A stretch of DNA of 64,000 nt from positions 1,537,590,782-1,537,654,781 of the forward strand of contig NC_090444.1 of assembly GCF_031143425.1 (NCBI RefSeq). Reading direction: 5' to 3'. Under the pieces are notes generated by a model. The model did no database searches and was not told the DNA's origin. It was given only the letters and a program-made list of their open reading frames with translations. The DNA is from Pleurodeles waltl (Eukaryota; Chordata; Amphibia; Caudata; Salamandridae). Positions 46,468 to 58,241 of the stretch are shown here, in pieces; within the stretch, counting starts at the first letter, position 1; the number at the start of each line of letters is the position of its first letter. Both the position numbers and the translations under genes were made by a program.

Positions 46468-49400
46468 TTCCCCCAAGTCTCCCGATAAAAATGGTACCTC
46501 ACTTGTGTGGGTAGGCCTAGCACCCGCGACAGGATATGCCCCAAAACACAACGTGGACACATCACAGAAAACAGAGCTGTTTTTAGCAAAGTGACTACCT
46601 GTAGATTTTGGCCTCTAGCTCAGCCGCCACCTAGGGAAACCTACCAAACCTGTGCATTTCTGAAAACTAGAGACCTAGGGGAATCCAAGGAGGGGTGACT
46701 TGTGTGGCTCGGACCAGGTTCTGTTACCCAGAATCCTTTGCAAACCTCAAAATTTGGCTAAAAAAACACATGTTCCTCACATTTCTGTGGCAGAAAGTTC
46801 TGGAATCTGAGAGGAGCCACAAATTTCCTTCCACCCAGAGTTCCCCCACGTCTCCCGATAAAAATGATACCTCACTTGTGTGGGTAGGCCTAGCGCCCGC
46901 GACAGGATATGCCCCAAAACACAACGTGGACATATCACAGAAAACAGAGCTGTTTTTAGCAAAGTGACTACCTGTAGATTTTGGCCTCTAGCTCAGCCGC
47001 CACCTAGGGAAACCTACCAAACCTGTGCATTTCTGAAAACTAGAGACCTAGGGGAATCCAAGGAGGGGTGACTTGCAGGGCTCGGACCAGGTTCTGTTAC
47101 CCAGAATCCTTTGCAAACCTCAAAATTTGGCTAAAAAAACACATGTTCCTCACATTTCTGTGGCAGAAAGTTCTGGAATCTGAGAGGAGCCACAAATTTC
47201 CTTCCACCCAGCGTTCCCCCACGTCTCCCGATAAAAATGATACCTCACTTGTGTGGGTAGGCCTAGCGCCCGCGACAGGATATGCCCCAAAACACAACGT
47301 GGACATATCACAGAAAACAGAGCTGTTTTTAGCAAAGTGACTACCTGCAGATTTTGGCCTCTAGCTCAGCCGCCACCTAGGGAAACCTACCAAACCTGTG
47401 CATTTCTGAAAACTAGAGACCTAGGGGAATCCAAGGAGGGGTGACTTGCGGGGCTCGGACCAGGTTCTGTTACCCAGAATCCTTTGCAAACCTCAAAATT
47501 TGGCTAAAAAAACACATGTTCCTCACATTTCTGTGGCAGAAAGTTCTGGAATCTGAGAGGAGCCACAAATTTCCTTCCACCCAGCGTTCCCCCACGTCTC
47601 CCGATAAAAATGATACCTCACTTGTGTGGGTAGGCCTAGCGCCCGTGACAGGATATGCCCCAAAACACAACGTGGACATATCACAGAAAACAGAGCTGTT
47701 TTTAGCAAAGTGACTACCTGTAGATTTTGGCCTCTAGCTCAGCCGCCACCTAGGGAAACCTACCAAACCTGTGCATTTCTGAAAACTAGAGACCTAGGGG
47801 AATCCAAGGAGGGGTGACTTGCGGGACTCGGACCAGGTTCTGTTACCCAGAATCCTTTGCAAACCTCAAAATTTGGCTAAAAAAACACATGTTCCTCACA
47901 TTTCTGTGGCAGAAAGTTCTGGAATCTGAGAGGAGCCACAAATTTCCTTCCACCCAGCATTCCCCCACGTCTCCCGATGAAAATGATACCTCACTTGTGT
48001 GGGTAGGCCTAGCGCCCGTGACAGGATATGCCCCAAAACACAACGTGGACATATCACAGAAAACAGAGCTGTTTTTAGCAAAGTGACTACCTGTAGATTT
48101 TGGCCTCTAGCTCAGCCGCCACCTAGGGAAACCTACCAAACCTGTGCATTTCTGAAAACTAGAGACCTAGGGGAATCCAAGGAGGGGTGACTTGCGGGGC
48201 TCGGACCAGGTTCTGTTACCCAGAATCCTTTGCAAATCTCAAAATTTGGCTAAAAAAACACATGTTCCTCACATTTCTGTGGCAGAAAGTTCTGGAATCT
48301 GAGAGGAGCCACAAATTTCCTTCCACCCAGCGTTCCCCCACGTCTCCCGATAAAAATGATACCTCACTTGTGTGGGTAGGCCTAGCGCCCGCGACAGGAT
48401 ATGCCCCAAAACACAACGTGGACATATCACAGAAAACAGAGCTGTTTTTAGCAAAGTGACTACCTGTAGATTTTGGCCTCTAGCTCAGCCGCCACCTAGG
48501 GAAACCTACCAAACCTGTGCATTTCTGAAAACTAGACACCTAGGGGAATCCAAGGAGGGGTGACTTGTGTGGCTCGGACCAGGTTCTGTTACCCAGAATC
48601 CTTTGCAAACCTCAAAATTTGGCTAAAAAAACACATGTTCCTCACATTTCTGTGGCAGAAAGTTCTGGAATCTGAGAGGAGCCACAAATTTCCTTCCACC
48701 CAGCGTTCCCCCACGTCTCCCGATAAAAATAATACCTCACTTGTGTGGGTAGGCCTAGCGCCCGCGACAGGATATGCCCCAAAACACAACGTGGACACAT
48801 CACAGAAAACAGAGCTGTTTTTAGCAAAGTGACTACCTGGAGATTTTGGCCTCTAGCTCAGCCGCCACCTAGGGAAACCTACCAAACCTGTACATTTCTG
48901 AAAACTAGAGACCTAGGGGAATCCAAGGAGGGGTGACTTGTGTGGCTCGGACCAGGTTCTGTTACCCAGAATCCTTTGCAAACCTCACAATTTGGCTAAA
49001 AAAACACATGTCCCTCACATTTCTGTGGCAGAAAGTTCTGGAATATGAGAGGAGCTACAAATTTCCTTCCACCCAGCGTTCCCCCAAGTCTCCCGATAAA
49101 AATGATACCTCACTTGCGTGGGTAGGCCTAGCGCCGGCGACAGGAAACACCCCAAAGCGCAACGTGGACACATCCTAAATTTTGGAAAAAAACAGAGGTG
49201 TTTTTTGCGAAGTGCCTACCTGTAGATATTGGCCTCTAGATCAGCCGGCACCTATTGAAACCTACCAAACCTGTGCATTTCTGAAAACTAGAGACCTAGG
49301 GGAATCCAAGGAGGGGTGACTTGCGGGGCTCGGACCAGGTTCTGTTACCCAGAATCCTACGCAAACCTCAAAATTTGGCTAAAAATACACATGTTACTCA

Positions 49401-49985
49401 CATTTCTGTGGCAGAAAGTTCTGGAATCTGAGAGGAGCCACAAATTTCCTTCTACCCAGCGTTCCCCCAAGTCTCCCGATAAAAATGATACCTCACTTGT
49501 GTGGGTAGGACTAGCGCCCACGAAAGGAAAGGGCCCAAAACACAACGTGGACACATCACATTTTTTTATAAAAAGCAGTGCCTACCTGTGGATTTTGGCC
49601 TGTAGCTCAGCCGACATCTGAGGAAAACTAGCAAACCAGTGCATTTTTGAAAACTAGAAACCCAGGGGAATCCAAGATGGGGTGACTTGCGGGGCTCTGA
49701 CCAGGTTATGTTACCCAGAATCCTTTGCAAACATCAAAATTTGGCCCAAAAAACACTTTTTCCTCTCATTTCGGTGACAGAAAGTTCTGGAATCTGAGAG
49801 GAGCCACAAATTTCCTTCCACCCAGCGTTCCCCTAAGTCTCTCGATAAAAATGGTACATCACTTCTGTGGGTAGGCCTAGCGCCCACAAAAGGAAATGGC
49901 CAAAAACACAGCGTGGACACAACATATTTTTTCACAGAAAACAGAGGTGTTTTTTGCAAGGTGCCTACCTGTGGTGTTTGGCCTG
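46468..49985 (+). repeat. 373-bp satellite array, about 9.4 units
   Basis: The marker 'cccgataaaaatgatacctcacttgtgtggg' (given in parts) recurs every 373 bp from 46,468 to 48,708. Seven units (46,468-49,078) are almost identical, with scattered single-base differences. Units 8-10 (from 49,079) are diverged, with small indels such as an added 'taaattttggaa'. Repeating ORFs in five frames (63, 90, 69, 61 codons) come from the repeat itself; 373 is not a multiple of three, so no frame runs through. Homogenised centre and diverged edges are the classic result of unequal exchange. Confidence 0.95.
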
Positions 49986-49989
49986 TAGC

Positions 49990-52900
49990 TCAGCCGGCCC
50001 CGGGGGGGGGGCAGAAATGCCCTAAAATAAATTTGCCCCCCCAACCCCCACCCTCCCCCGCCGGGAGCGACCCTTGCCTACGGGGTCGCTCCCCCTGCGT
50101 GACATTGGCACCAAAAAACAAATCCCCGGTGCCTAGTGGTTTCTGCCCCCTTGGGGGGAGGTTGACCTAAACTCAGCCAATCTGCCCCCAAGGGGGGCAG
50201 AAATGGCCTAAATACAATTTGTCCCCCAGGGGAGCGACTTTTGCCTGATGGGTCGCTCCCCATCTCTAAAAAAAAAAAACAAAGAAAAAAAAGAAAAATT
50301 CCCCTGGCGCCTAGAGGTTTCTGCCCCCCCCCCCGGGGGCAGATCGGAATAATAATAGGCCGATCTGCCCCCCGGGGGGGCAGAAATGGCCTAAAATAAA
50401 TTTGCCCCCCCAACACCCACCCCCCCCCGGGAGCGACCCTTGCCTACGGGGTCGCTCCCCCTGCGTGACATTGGCGCCAAAAAACAAATCCCCGGTGCCT
50501 AGTGGTTTCTGCCCCCTTGGGGGCAGATTGACCTAAAATTGGCCAATCTGCCCCCAGGGGGGCAGAAATGGTCTAAATACAATTTGCCCCCCCCAGGGGA
50601 GCGACCCTTGCCTGATGGGTCGCTCCCCATCTCTAAAAAAAAGAAACAAAAAAAAAAAAAACACACAAAAAAAAAATTGCCCTGGTGCCTAGAGTGTTCT
50701 GCCCCCCCCCCGGGGGCAGTTCGGCCTAATAATAGGCCGATCTGTCCCCCGGGGGGGCAGAAATGGCCTAAAATAAATTTGCCCCCCCAACCCCCATCCC
50801 CCCCCCGGGAGCGACCCTTGCCTACGGGGTCGCTCCCCCTGCGTGACATTGGCGCCAAAAAACAAATCCCCGGTGCCTAGTGGTTTCTGGCCCCTTGGGG
50901 GCAGATTGACCTAAAATTGGCCAATCTGCCCCCAGGGGGGCAGAAATGGTCTAAATACAATTTGCCCCCCCAGGGGAGCGACCCTTGCCTGATGGGTCGC
51001 TCCCCATCTCTAAAAAAAGAAACAACAAAAAAAAACCACACAAAAAAAAAATTGCCCTGGCGCCTAGAGTGTTCTGCCCCCCCCCCCCCCGGGGGCAGTT
51101 CGGCCTAATAATAGGCCGATCTGTCCCCCGGGGGGGCAGAAATGGCCTAAAATAAATTTGCCCCCCCAACCCCCATCCCCCCCCCGGGAGCGACCCTTGC
51201 CTACGGGGTCGCTCCCCCTGCGTGACATTGGTGCCAAAAAACAAATCCCCGGTGCCTAGTGGTTTCTGCCCCCTTGGGGGCAGATTGACCTAAAATTGGC
51301 CAATCTGCCCCCAGGGGGGCAGAAATGGTCTAAATACAATTTGCCCCCCCAGGGGAGCGACCCTTGCCTGATGGGTCGCTCCCCATCTCTAAAAAAAGAA
51401 ACAACAAAAAAAAAACACACAAAAAAAAAATTGCCCTGGCGCTTAGAGTGTTCTGCCCCCCCGGGGGGCAGAAATGGCCTAAAATAAATTTGCCCCCCCA
51501 ACCCCCACCCCCCCCCCGGGAGCGACCCTTGCCTACGGGGTCGCTCCCCCTGCGTGACATTGGTGCCAAAAAACAAATCCCCGGTGCCTAGTGGTTTCTG
51601 CCCCCTTGGGGGCAGATTGACCTAAAATTGGCCAATCTGCCCCCAGGGGGGCAGAAATGGTCTAAATACAATTTGCCCCCCCAGGGGAGCGACCCTTGCC
51701 TGATGGGTCGCTCCCCATCTCTAAAAAAAGAAACAACAAAAAAAGAAAACACAAAAAAAAAATTGCCCTGGCGCCTAGAGTGTTCTGCCCCCCCCCCCCC
51801 GGGGGCAGTTCGGCCTAATAATAGGCCGATCTGTCCCCCAGGGGGGCAGAAATGGCCTAAAATAAATTTGCCCCCCCAACCCCCACCCCCTCCCCCCGGG
51901 AGCGACCCTTGCCTACGGGGTCGCTCCCCCTGCGTGACATTGGCGCCAAAAAACAAATCCCCGGTGCCTAGTGGTTTCTGCCCCCTTGGGGGCAGATTGA
52001 CCTAAAATTGGCCAATCTGCCCCCAGGGGGGCAGAAATGGTCTAAATACAATTTGCCCCCCCAGGGGAGCGACCCTTGCCTGATGGGTCGCTCCCCATCT
52101 CTAAAAAAAGAAACAAAAAAAAATAAAAACACAAAAAAAAATTGCCCTGGCGCCTAGAGTGTTCTGTCCCCCCCCCCCCGGGGGCAGTTCGGCCTAATAA
52201 TAGGCCGATCTGTCCCCCGGGGGGGCAGAAATGGCCTAAAATAAATTTGCCCCCCAACCCCCCCCCCACCCCCCTGGAGCGACCCTTGCCTACGGGGTCG
52301 CTCCCCCTGCGTGACATTGGCGCAAAAAAACAAATCCCCGGTGCCTAGTGGTTTCTGCCCCCTTGGGGGCAGATTGACCTAAAATTGGCCAATCTGCCCC
52401 CAGGGGGGCAGAAATGGTCTAAATACAATTTGCCCCCCCAGGGGAGCGACCCTTGCCTGATGGGTCGCTCCCCATCTCTAAAAAAAGAAACAACAAAAAA
52501 AAAAAACACACAAAAAAAATTGCCCTGGCGCCTAGAGTGTTCTCCCCCCCCCCCGGGGGCAGTTCGGCCTAATAATAGGCCGATCTGTCCCCCGGGGGAG
52601 CAGAAATGGCCTAAAATAAATTTGCCCCCCCAACCCCCACCCACCCCCCCGGGAGCGACCCTTGCCTACGGGGTCGCTCCCCCTGCGTGACATTGGCGCC
52701 AAAAAACAAATCCCCGGTGCCTAGTGGTTTCTGCCCCCTTGGGGGCAGATTGACCTAAAATCGGCCAATCTGCCCCCAGGGGGGCAGAAATGGTCTAAAT
52801 ACAATTTGCCCCCCAGGGGAGCGACCCTTGCCTGATGGGTCGCTCCCCATCTCTAAAAAAAAAAAAAGAACAAAAAAAAAAAAACACAAAAAAAAATTTG

Positions 52901-53750
52901 CCCTGGCGCCTAGAGGTTTCTTCCCCCCCTGGGGGCAGATCGGCCTAATAATAGGCCGATGTGCCCCCAGGGGGGGCAGAAATGGCCTAAAATAAATTCC
53001 CCTCCCCCCCAGGGAGCGACCCTTGCCTAAGTGGTCGCTCCCTTTGCGTGAAATTCACGCAAAGAAAAAACTCCCTGGTGTCTAGTGGTTTCTACCCCCC
53101 TGAGGGGCAGATTGGCCTCATCAAAATAGGCCAATCTGCCCCCAAGGGGGGCAGAAATGGGCAAAATATAATTTTCCCCAAAGGGGAGCGACCCTTGCCT
53201 AAGCGGTCGCTCCCCACCAAAAAAAAAAAAAATGAAACAAAAAAAAAAAAATGGTCCCTGGTGCCTAGAGGTTTCTGCCCCCCCTGGGGGCAGATCGGCC
53301 TAATAGTAGGCCGATCTGCCCCCAGGGGGGGGCAGAAAAGGCCTTCCCGAAAATATGCCCCCCTGGGAGCGACCCTTGCCCAAGGGGTCGCTCCCTTTTG
53401 TCAATAACAATAAAAAAATAAAAAATCCCTGGTGTCTAGTGGTTTCTACCCCCCTTGGGGGCAGATTGGCCTCATCAAAATAGGCCAATCTGCCCCCAAG
53501 GGGGGCAGAAATGGCCAAAATATAATTTTCCCCCAAGGGGAACGACCCTTGCCTAAGGGGTCGCTCCCCACCTCAATAAAAAAAAATGAAACAAAAAAAA
53601 AAAATGGTCCCTGGTGCCTAGAGGTTTCTGCCCCCCCTGGGGGCAGAAAAGGCCTTTTCAAAAAAATGCCCCCCCTGGGAGCGACCCTTGCCCAAGGGGT
53701 CGCTCCCTTTTGTCTATTTCAATGAAAAAAAAAAAAATCCCTGGTGTCTA
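49990..53750 (+). repeat. Tandem array of ~330-380-bp units made of GC-rich self-complementary modules
   Basis: The marker 'ctagtggtttctg' recurs at about 50,132, 50,499, 50,877, 51,256, 51,588, 51,968, 52,344, 52,721, 53,082 and 53,436. Each unit has (a) a stem 'tgggggcagattg...caatctgcccccag', (b) a stem 'gggagcgaccc...gggtcgctccc', (c) an A-rich linker (aaaaaagaaacaa type), (d) a stem 'ctgcccccggggg...' with inner 'cggcctaataataggccg', and (e) a second gggagcgaccc stem. The unit at 51,256-51,587 has lost part of module d. The proline/glycine-rich ORFs on both strands are by-products of C- and G-runs. Confidence 0.9.
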
Positions 53751-53753
53751 GTG

Positions 53754-54170
53754 GGGTTTCAAAAGCCGGATTGCAAGCAATCCGGCTTTTGAAACCCTCG
53801 GAGGGACTTCAAAGGGAAGGAAATACTTTTCCTTCCCTTTGAAGCCCCTCCGGGCCTCCCAAGTGATTGAAAAAGAAATGCTTTTGCATTTCTTTTTCAA
53901 TCGCGCTGGAAGCAGAGCTTCCAGCGCCACGAGGGAGGCCCCTGTGACACATCAGCGCGCTCGCGCGCGCTGACGTCACAGGGGGGGGGTGGGGGGGGTC
54001 GGGGTGGAAGGGGAAGGTCTTCCCCTTCCATCCCCGACTTGGGGGGGGAAGGGGGGTGCACGGGGGGCGCGCTAGCGCGCCCCCAAGTTCCCCTGTGCCA
54101 TGGACGAGATGATCTCGTCCAAGGCACAGGGGAACTGTAGCCTTGGACGAGATCTCTCGTCCAAGGCACA
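53754..54170 (+). repeat. Terminal chain of palindromes of the giant element
   Basis: Consecutive near-perfect hairpins: 53,754-53,797 (gggtttcaaaagccgg / ccggcttttgaaaccc), 53,803-53,848 (cttcaaagggaagg / ccttccctttgaag), 53,865-53,902 (gattgaaaaagaaatgc / gcatttctttttcaatc), about 53,905-53,925 (gcgctggaagc/gcttccagcgc), 53,942-53,980 (tgtgac...gtcaca), about 54,003-54,032 (ggaaggggaag/cttccccttcc), 54,069-54,081 (gcgcgctagcgcgc), 54,087-54,136 (ttcccctgtgcc.../ggcacaggggaa) and 54,141-54,166 (ccttggacgag/ctcgtccaagg). Little spacer lies between them. Confidence 0.9.
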
Positions 54171-54181
54171 GAAGAGGTTAA

Positions 54182-54435
54182 TCTGTATACAATTTCCTTG
54201 CTTAATAGTCTCAATTAGTTGAGCTTTAACTTTACAGCATTCACCCAAATACATAGGGGCTGGTATACTATTCTTTCCACGGTAGAAGATATTTGTTTAG
54301 TGCAAGATTTAAATAATGGCAGGAACAAATCATTATGTAACTTATCTATTATGGTTTGTTCTTATTGGTTGATCACCAACAGTTCCCAAAATAGAACTGA
54401 AAGCAACATATATTTGTGTTAGTGTGGGGACACAG
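54182..54435. other. Spacer, no feature
   Basis: AT-rich host-like sequence between two palindromic elements. Nothing supported. Confidence 0.4.
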
Positions 54436-55066
54436 AGGGCCTCATTATGACCCTGGCGGGCAGCGGAGGCCGCCCGCCAGGATCCCGCCCTCCAAATTAC
54501 CGCGCCGCGGTCAAAAGACCGCGGCGGGTATTACGAGTTTTCCCCTGGGCTGGCAGGCGGTTCCAGTTAAACCGCCCGCCAGCCCAGGGGAAAACGACCT
54601 TCCCACGAGGATGCCGGCTCGTAATCGAGCCGGCGGAGTGGGAAGGTGCGACGGGTGCTACTGCACCCGTCGCGTATTTCACTGTCTGCAAGGCAGACAG
54701 TGAAATACATTTTGGGGCCCTCTTACGGGGGCCCCTGCCGTGCCCATGCCATTGGCATGGGCACGGCAGGGGCCCCCAGGGGCCCCGCGACCCCCCCTAC
54801 CGCCATCCTGTTCATGGCGGCTTTCCCGCCATGAACTGGATGGCGGTAGGGGGGGTCAGAATCCTCATGGCTGCGGAGCGCGCTCCGCAGCCATGGAGGA
54901 TTCCAATGAGCAGCGGAAAGTCAGCGGGAGACCGCTGACTTTCCGCTTCTGACCGCGGCTGAACCGCCGCGGTCAGAATGCTCATTGGAGCACCGCCAGC
55001 CTGTTGGCGGTGCTCCCGTGGTCGGTGGCCCTGGCGGCCACCGGCCGCCAGGGTCAGAATGACCCT
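54436..55066. mobile_element. Chain-of-hairpins foldback element (631 bp) with terminal inverted repeats and 3-bp target duplication
   Basis: Ends are agggcctcattatgaccctgg and the mirror ccagggtcagaatgaccct, flanked by cag at 54,433-54,435 and 55,067-55,069. The interior is a run of stems: 'ccgcgccgcggtc/gaccgcggcgg', 'ttttcccctgggctggc/gccagcccaggggaaaa', 'gccggctcg/cgagccggc', 'cgacgggtgc/gcacccgtcg', 'gtatttcactgtctgc/gcagacagtgaaatac', 'gggcccc...ggggccc', 'gccgtgcccatgcc/ggcatgggcacggc', 'accgccat.../atggcggt', 'ggctgcggagcg/cgctccgcagcc', 'gcggaaagtcagcgg/ccgctgactttccgc' and 'caccgccag/ctggcggtg'. A 3-bp duplication fits Harbinger/PIF-type elements, but the family is inferred. Confidence 0.8.
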
Positions 55067-55069
55067 CAG

Positions 55070-55537
55070 AGTCTATTCTTATCACATTTGATTGCTTTCC
55101 TAATATTTATGGAGAAATAGGAACCTCAGAGTAAGGAACTATATCCATTCCTGAGATAAATTAATTGTACCTAAAGGTCAGCTTTAAAGCATTGTGATCA
55201 CTATCATTCCTGCAAATTATCTCAGAATTCAAGGCCAGGTGCCACAAAAGGGGCATGATGAGAGGCTGAGGCAAATCTACCATTACAGGCAGGTAAATCA
55301 TATGCTGAAGTAAGAGAGTGCATATGAAATGTAGATGCTGACGAGTTCCTAAGCAGACTAGCCTTGTAGTGAATCCTAGTTTGTTTTAATGGGATTACAG
55401 GAGTTAGCTTAGCCTTTGGCTTGCAGACTCGTGCCGCCATCACCTAGTGACTTTTAACCTACTTAGCTTGCTCTGTCTTAGCCTATTTAATCATTTAATT
55501 CATCTAAGATGGCTGCCTTGTTTATAGTTAGGCCTCT
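55070..55537. other. No recognisable feature
   Basis: AT-rich host-like sequence before the retroviral LTR-like region. Nothing diagnostic. Confidence 0.4.
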
Positions 55538-56365
55538 TGTTATGCTTTGCATTATCAGTGCCACCGCGCTAAGGCGTCAAGATCAAGCAACAAAGACAAA
55601 CAAACAGTAGGTGTTCACACTTAGGGATTTTCCCTCTCTATACTTTCGAGGGATTTGTTTATAATAATTGCCGTCCCAAGTATGTCTGTTTTCTATTGTT
55701 TGGGAACACAACTATGTCAGGGGTCCTGGTAGATCTGTATAAATTCATTGCACTTTAGACAGATAATCAGAGCGATTCCGACCAGAGGGTATCGCCACCA
55801 TCGCTGATATCGATGCTGCATGTCGTCTTGACGCTGACCCATTCTTCATGTGCCTGCGGAGGCTGAGATAGAGACCTCATTCCAAGGTAACGAAGGACGG
55901 GGGCTCCTCTCATGGACATGGCATTGGCAGATTAGGTTTAGCAAACCTAGCTCTCCTTTAGGGAGGAGGTTAGGCCGATCACATTAGGGTATTAGGGCAT
56001 ATTACATCTCGTATGTCTTTTACATGCATTGCAAGATGGTGGGGGTCTTTGTAATAATGACTCTCGTCTTCACAATTCTGTTCCTTGCATTACTCATTAT
56101 CCTAATCATTGCAGCCCATGCAACTTATCGCAAATTGCAGTTGTGTTAAATAAAAAATACTGAAACTTTACTGTATCTTTGTCATTGCCTGTGTTTGTAT
56201 GAGACATGATATATCTGTGAGAAAGGGGTAATATCCGTTTAACCATGACACTCCCTGATAAGTCTTATTTTCGAGCCTCTGCGTAAAGGCTGCCACAAAT
56301 CATCTTTTAACTATTGTGTTTCTGGTGAGGTGCTGCTAGTGAGCCAGTAAGGTAGGGACAACAGT
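55538..56365 (+). repeat. Probable 5' LTR of the endogenous retrovirus
   Basis: Placed just upstream of gag. It contains a TATA box at 55,738-55,743 (tgtataaattcattg) and, about 410 bp later, a polyadenylation signal aataaa at 56,149-56,154 followed by a GT-rich downstream region: a promoter-R-U5 order. Tentative borders are TGTTAT at 55,538 and ACAACA at 56,365. No second LTR is present in the window, so the edges and any target duplication cannot be checked. A primer-binding site is not clear. Confidence 0.5.
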
Positions 56366-56739
56366 TGTGATTTGTTGTAGGATAAGCATAGTCGCCTACA
56401 AACAAAAGTACTGTCATCCTTTAATCAGCAGTCTTGCCTAGAGCAAGAGTCCAAACTACGACACGGCACCACCAAAGATGGTGTTTAGGAACAAACTTAC
56501 GGATACTTCGACTATCACTGTCTCACAGACAACAGGTACCCTAAGTACTATTATACAGAGACGTCCGTGGTCTTTGGGAAATTCCTCCGCAGCTGAAAAG
56601 GTGTCACCTGATTAAGCTGTAGGTTGTTCGAGCTTGAACTCATAAAAGGACTTATTCTCCCCATTTTGGTGTTCCGTTTTCTAAACAAAAAAGGCTGCTG
56701 CCATTGACATTCCTGAAAATGCTTGACAAGCACTAACAC

Positions 56740-58241
56740 AACATTTAATAACGCATGGCCTTACAGATGAGGGCAGGGATGTTACTCTTATAATAGAGGC
56801 TAATGAAGCATACCAAACAGAAACATTTTATTGTTGGGTCACCTTTCCAGAGGTGGACCAGAGCACACATACATTTCATACATATGAAACTGCAAACGTA
56901 CCTCCACGGTACCGAGCATACCAGTATCATGAAATATCGCTCACATACCAAGAGCACCAGAACTGGTTTGAAGGCGCCCTACCACATGTACTACAAAGAG
57001 TGAGGCTAGGTCCCTTAAGTTATGACGGACCAACGTGGCCTATGTTTGCCACATACAAACCTCACCCAGGCATACAGAATATGTAGATAGCAGATCTGCG
57101 AGATTTATATAATGAATTAGTGACATTATATAGACGATTAGTTCAGTTCGTAATGCGAACACTGAACACCACACCAGCGCGTCCAGCACCGCCAGTACCT
57201 GGTAGTTACCAATTGGCTACTGGGATTAATCCACAAACAGTGCATACTATCATGGGTAAGGTACCCGCAGAACGGGAAAAAATACCGTCCTGGATTGCAC
57301 AGAAAACTAATCAGCTGGAAGCTGTGTTTCCCCATACGGGACCACATGAAAAACATAGATTGCTCACTATGTGCTTGCCCTTTGGGATGGTTCCCTCGGT
57401 GGATGACTGCGCCACATGGGGTACAGTCTTCGCTGCCATATACTACCACACATGGCACCCCGACACTTGCAAATTTACCGGAAGTGTTAAAAGAAATACA
57501 GAATGAACACGGGCTGCACCAGCCTTGGATTTGTGGATGAAATTAATGCGTAACTTTAATGCAGTTTCCTCAATGATACTCAGTAATATTAAAGGGGAAG
57601 CGGTAGCACTGGCAATACGCCAGCGTCTCCGGGAAACTCCACACCTGGAACAAGAGAGACAGCTGACGAAAATTATTTCCAACACCTATACTAGTATAGG
57701 ATGGGATAGTTTGGGAGCCAAGCCAAAGAAATTGGAATTACAAGGCACCGCCCATAAGGAAGGTACAAAGCAGGCACAAGAGGGCTCTAGGAAGCGCTGG
57801 GAAAAACAAAAAGATTTCAAAGATAGAAGAAATAAGAGAGCTGATTCTCCACACCCAGAGAACTCAGAAAGGAGATACAATCTCAGAAATAGGGAGAACA
57901 TTAAAACTCCAGACAGATATACTGATTCACGTCCCTCTCATTCCTTTCAGGACGCACCGGATAGACGTAGCGAGAGAGGGGGCCGTCCAGACCAATGTCC
58001 TGAATACGTGAAACAAAAGAAAGACTTGCCGCAGTCTACCATTAAAATAGAAGAAAAGACTCCTCAGCAAAAGCCACAGTTTATAAAGAAAAAGGTGCCA
58101 GCATTGACATCTAAAAAGGCCAGTATACTTGAGAACACTGTTGAGGAACAAGACGTGGGCAGTGACTCTGTTAGACAGCGCAGCAGAGGTCACGATATGT
58201 CGCCAGAGTCTGAAAGATCATCTGGATGTGACGGCAATTAG
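56740..58241 (+). pseudogene. gag: Endogenous retrovirus gag relic
   Basis: One reading frame, interrupted by in-frame stops at 57,084 and 57,504, runs from about 56,740 to 58,241. The first part has retroviral-capsid-like hydrophobic/aromatic content (e.g. TWPMFATYKPHPG). The last third is strongly basic and polar (KRWEKQKDFKDRRNKRADSP...RSERGGRPDQ). I see no CCHC zinc knuckle; foamy-virus-type Gag lacks one and uses basic boxes instead, which fits the pol assignment. It overlaps the pro-pol frame by about 110 bp. Start codon not certain. Non-functional because of the stops. Confidence 0.6.

Larger units (their letters stand above)
45393..54181 (+). mobile_element. 8.8-kb TTAA-bounded non-autonomous element (piggyBac-like ends) carrying satellite and palindrome arrays
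   Basis: The left end reads TTAA-ccccttcgctgcc at 45,393-45,409 and the right end ggcacagaagagg-TTAA at 54,165-54,181. The right end read in reverse is TTAA-cctcttctgtgcc, so the termini form an inverted repeat next to TTAA at both sides. TTAA duplication and short C-rich terminal repeats are hallmarks of piggyBac transposition. Inside there are about 1.07 kb of low-copy sequence, a 373-bp satellite (46,468-49,985), a palindrome-unit array (49,990-53,750) and a terminal palindrome chain (53,754-54,170). No transposase is seen, so it would need one in trans. Orientation is arbitrary. A second copy edge lies at 1-68 and a partial inverted copy at 10.2 kb. Confidence 0.65.

Noticed and set aside
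46507..49621. Repeated ORFs of 63, 90, 69 and 61 codons in the 373-bp satellite
   Set aside because: They recur in several frames on both strands only because the DNA unit repeats; 373 is not a multiple of three, differences between units are not biased to synonymous sites, and there is no domain.
46468..49985. CRISPR-like array
   Set aside because: Units are contiguous 373-bp satellite copies without unique spacers, in a eukaryotic context.
50078..53725. Proline/glycine/lysine-rich ORFs on both strands (e.g. PPGGQKWSKYN-type peptides)
   Set aside because: Products of C-, G- and A-runs in palindromic DNA; the same peptides appear on both strands.
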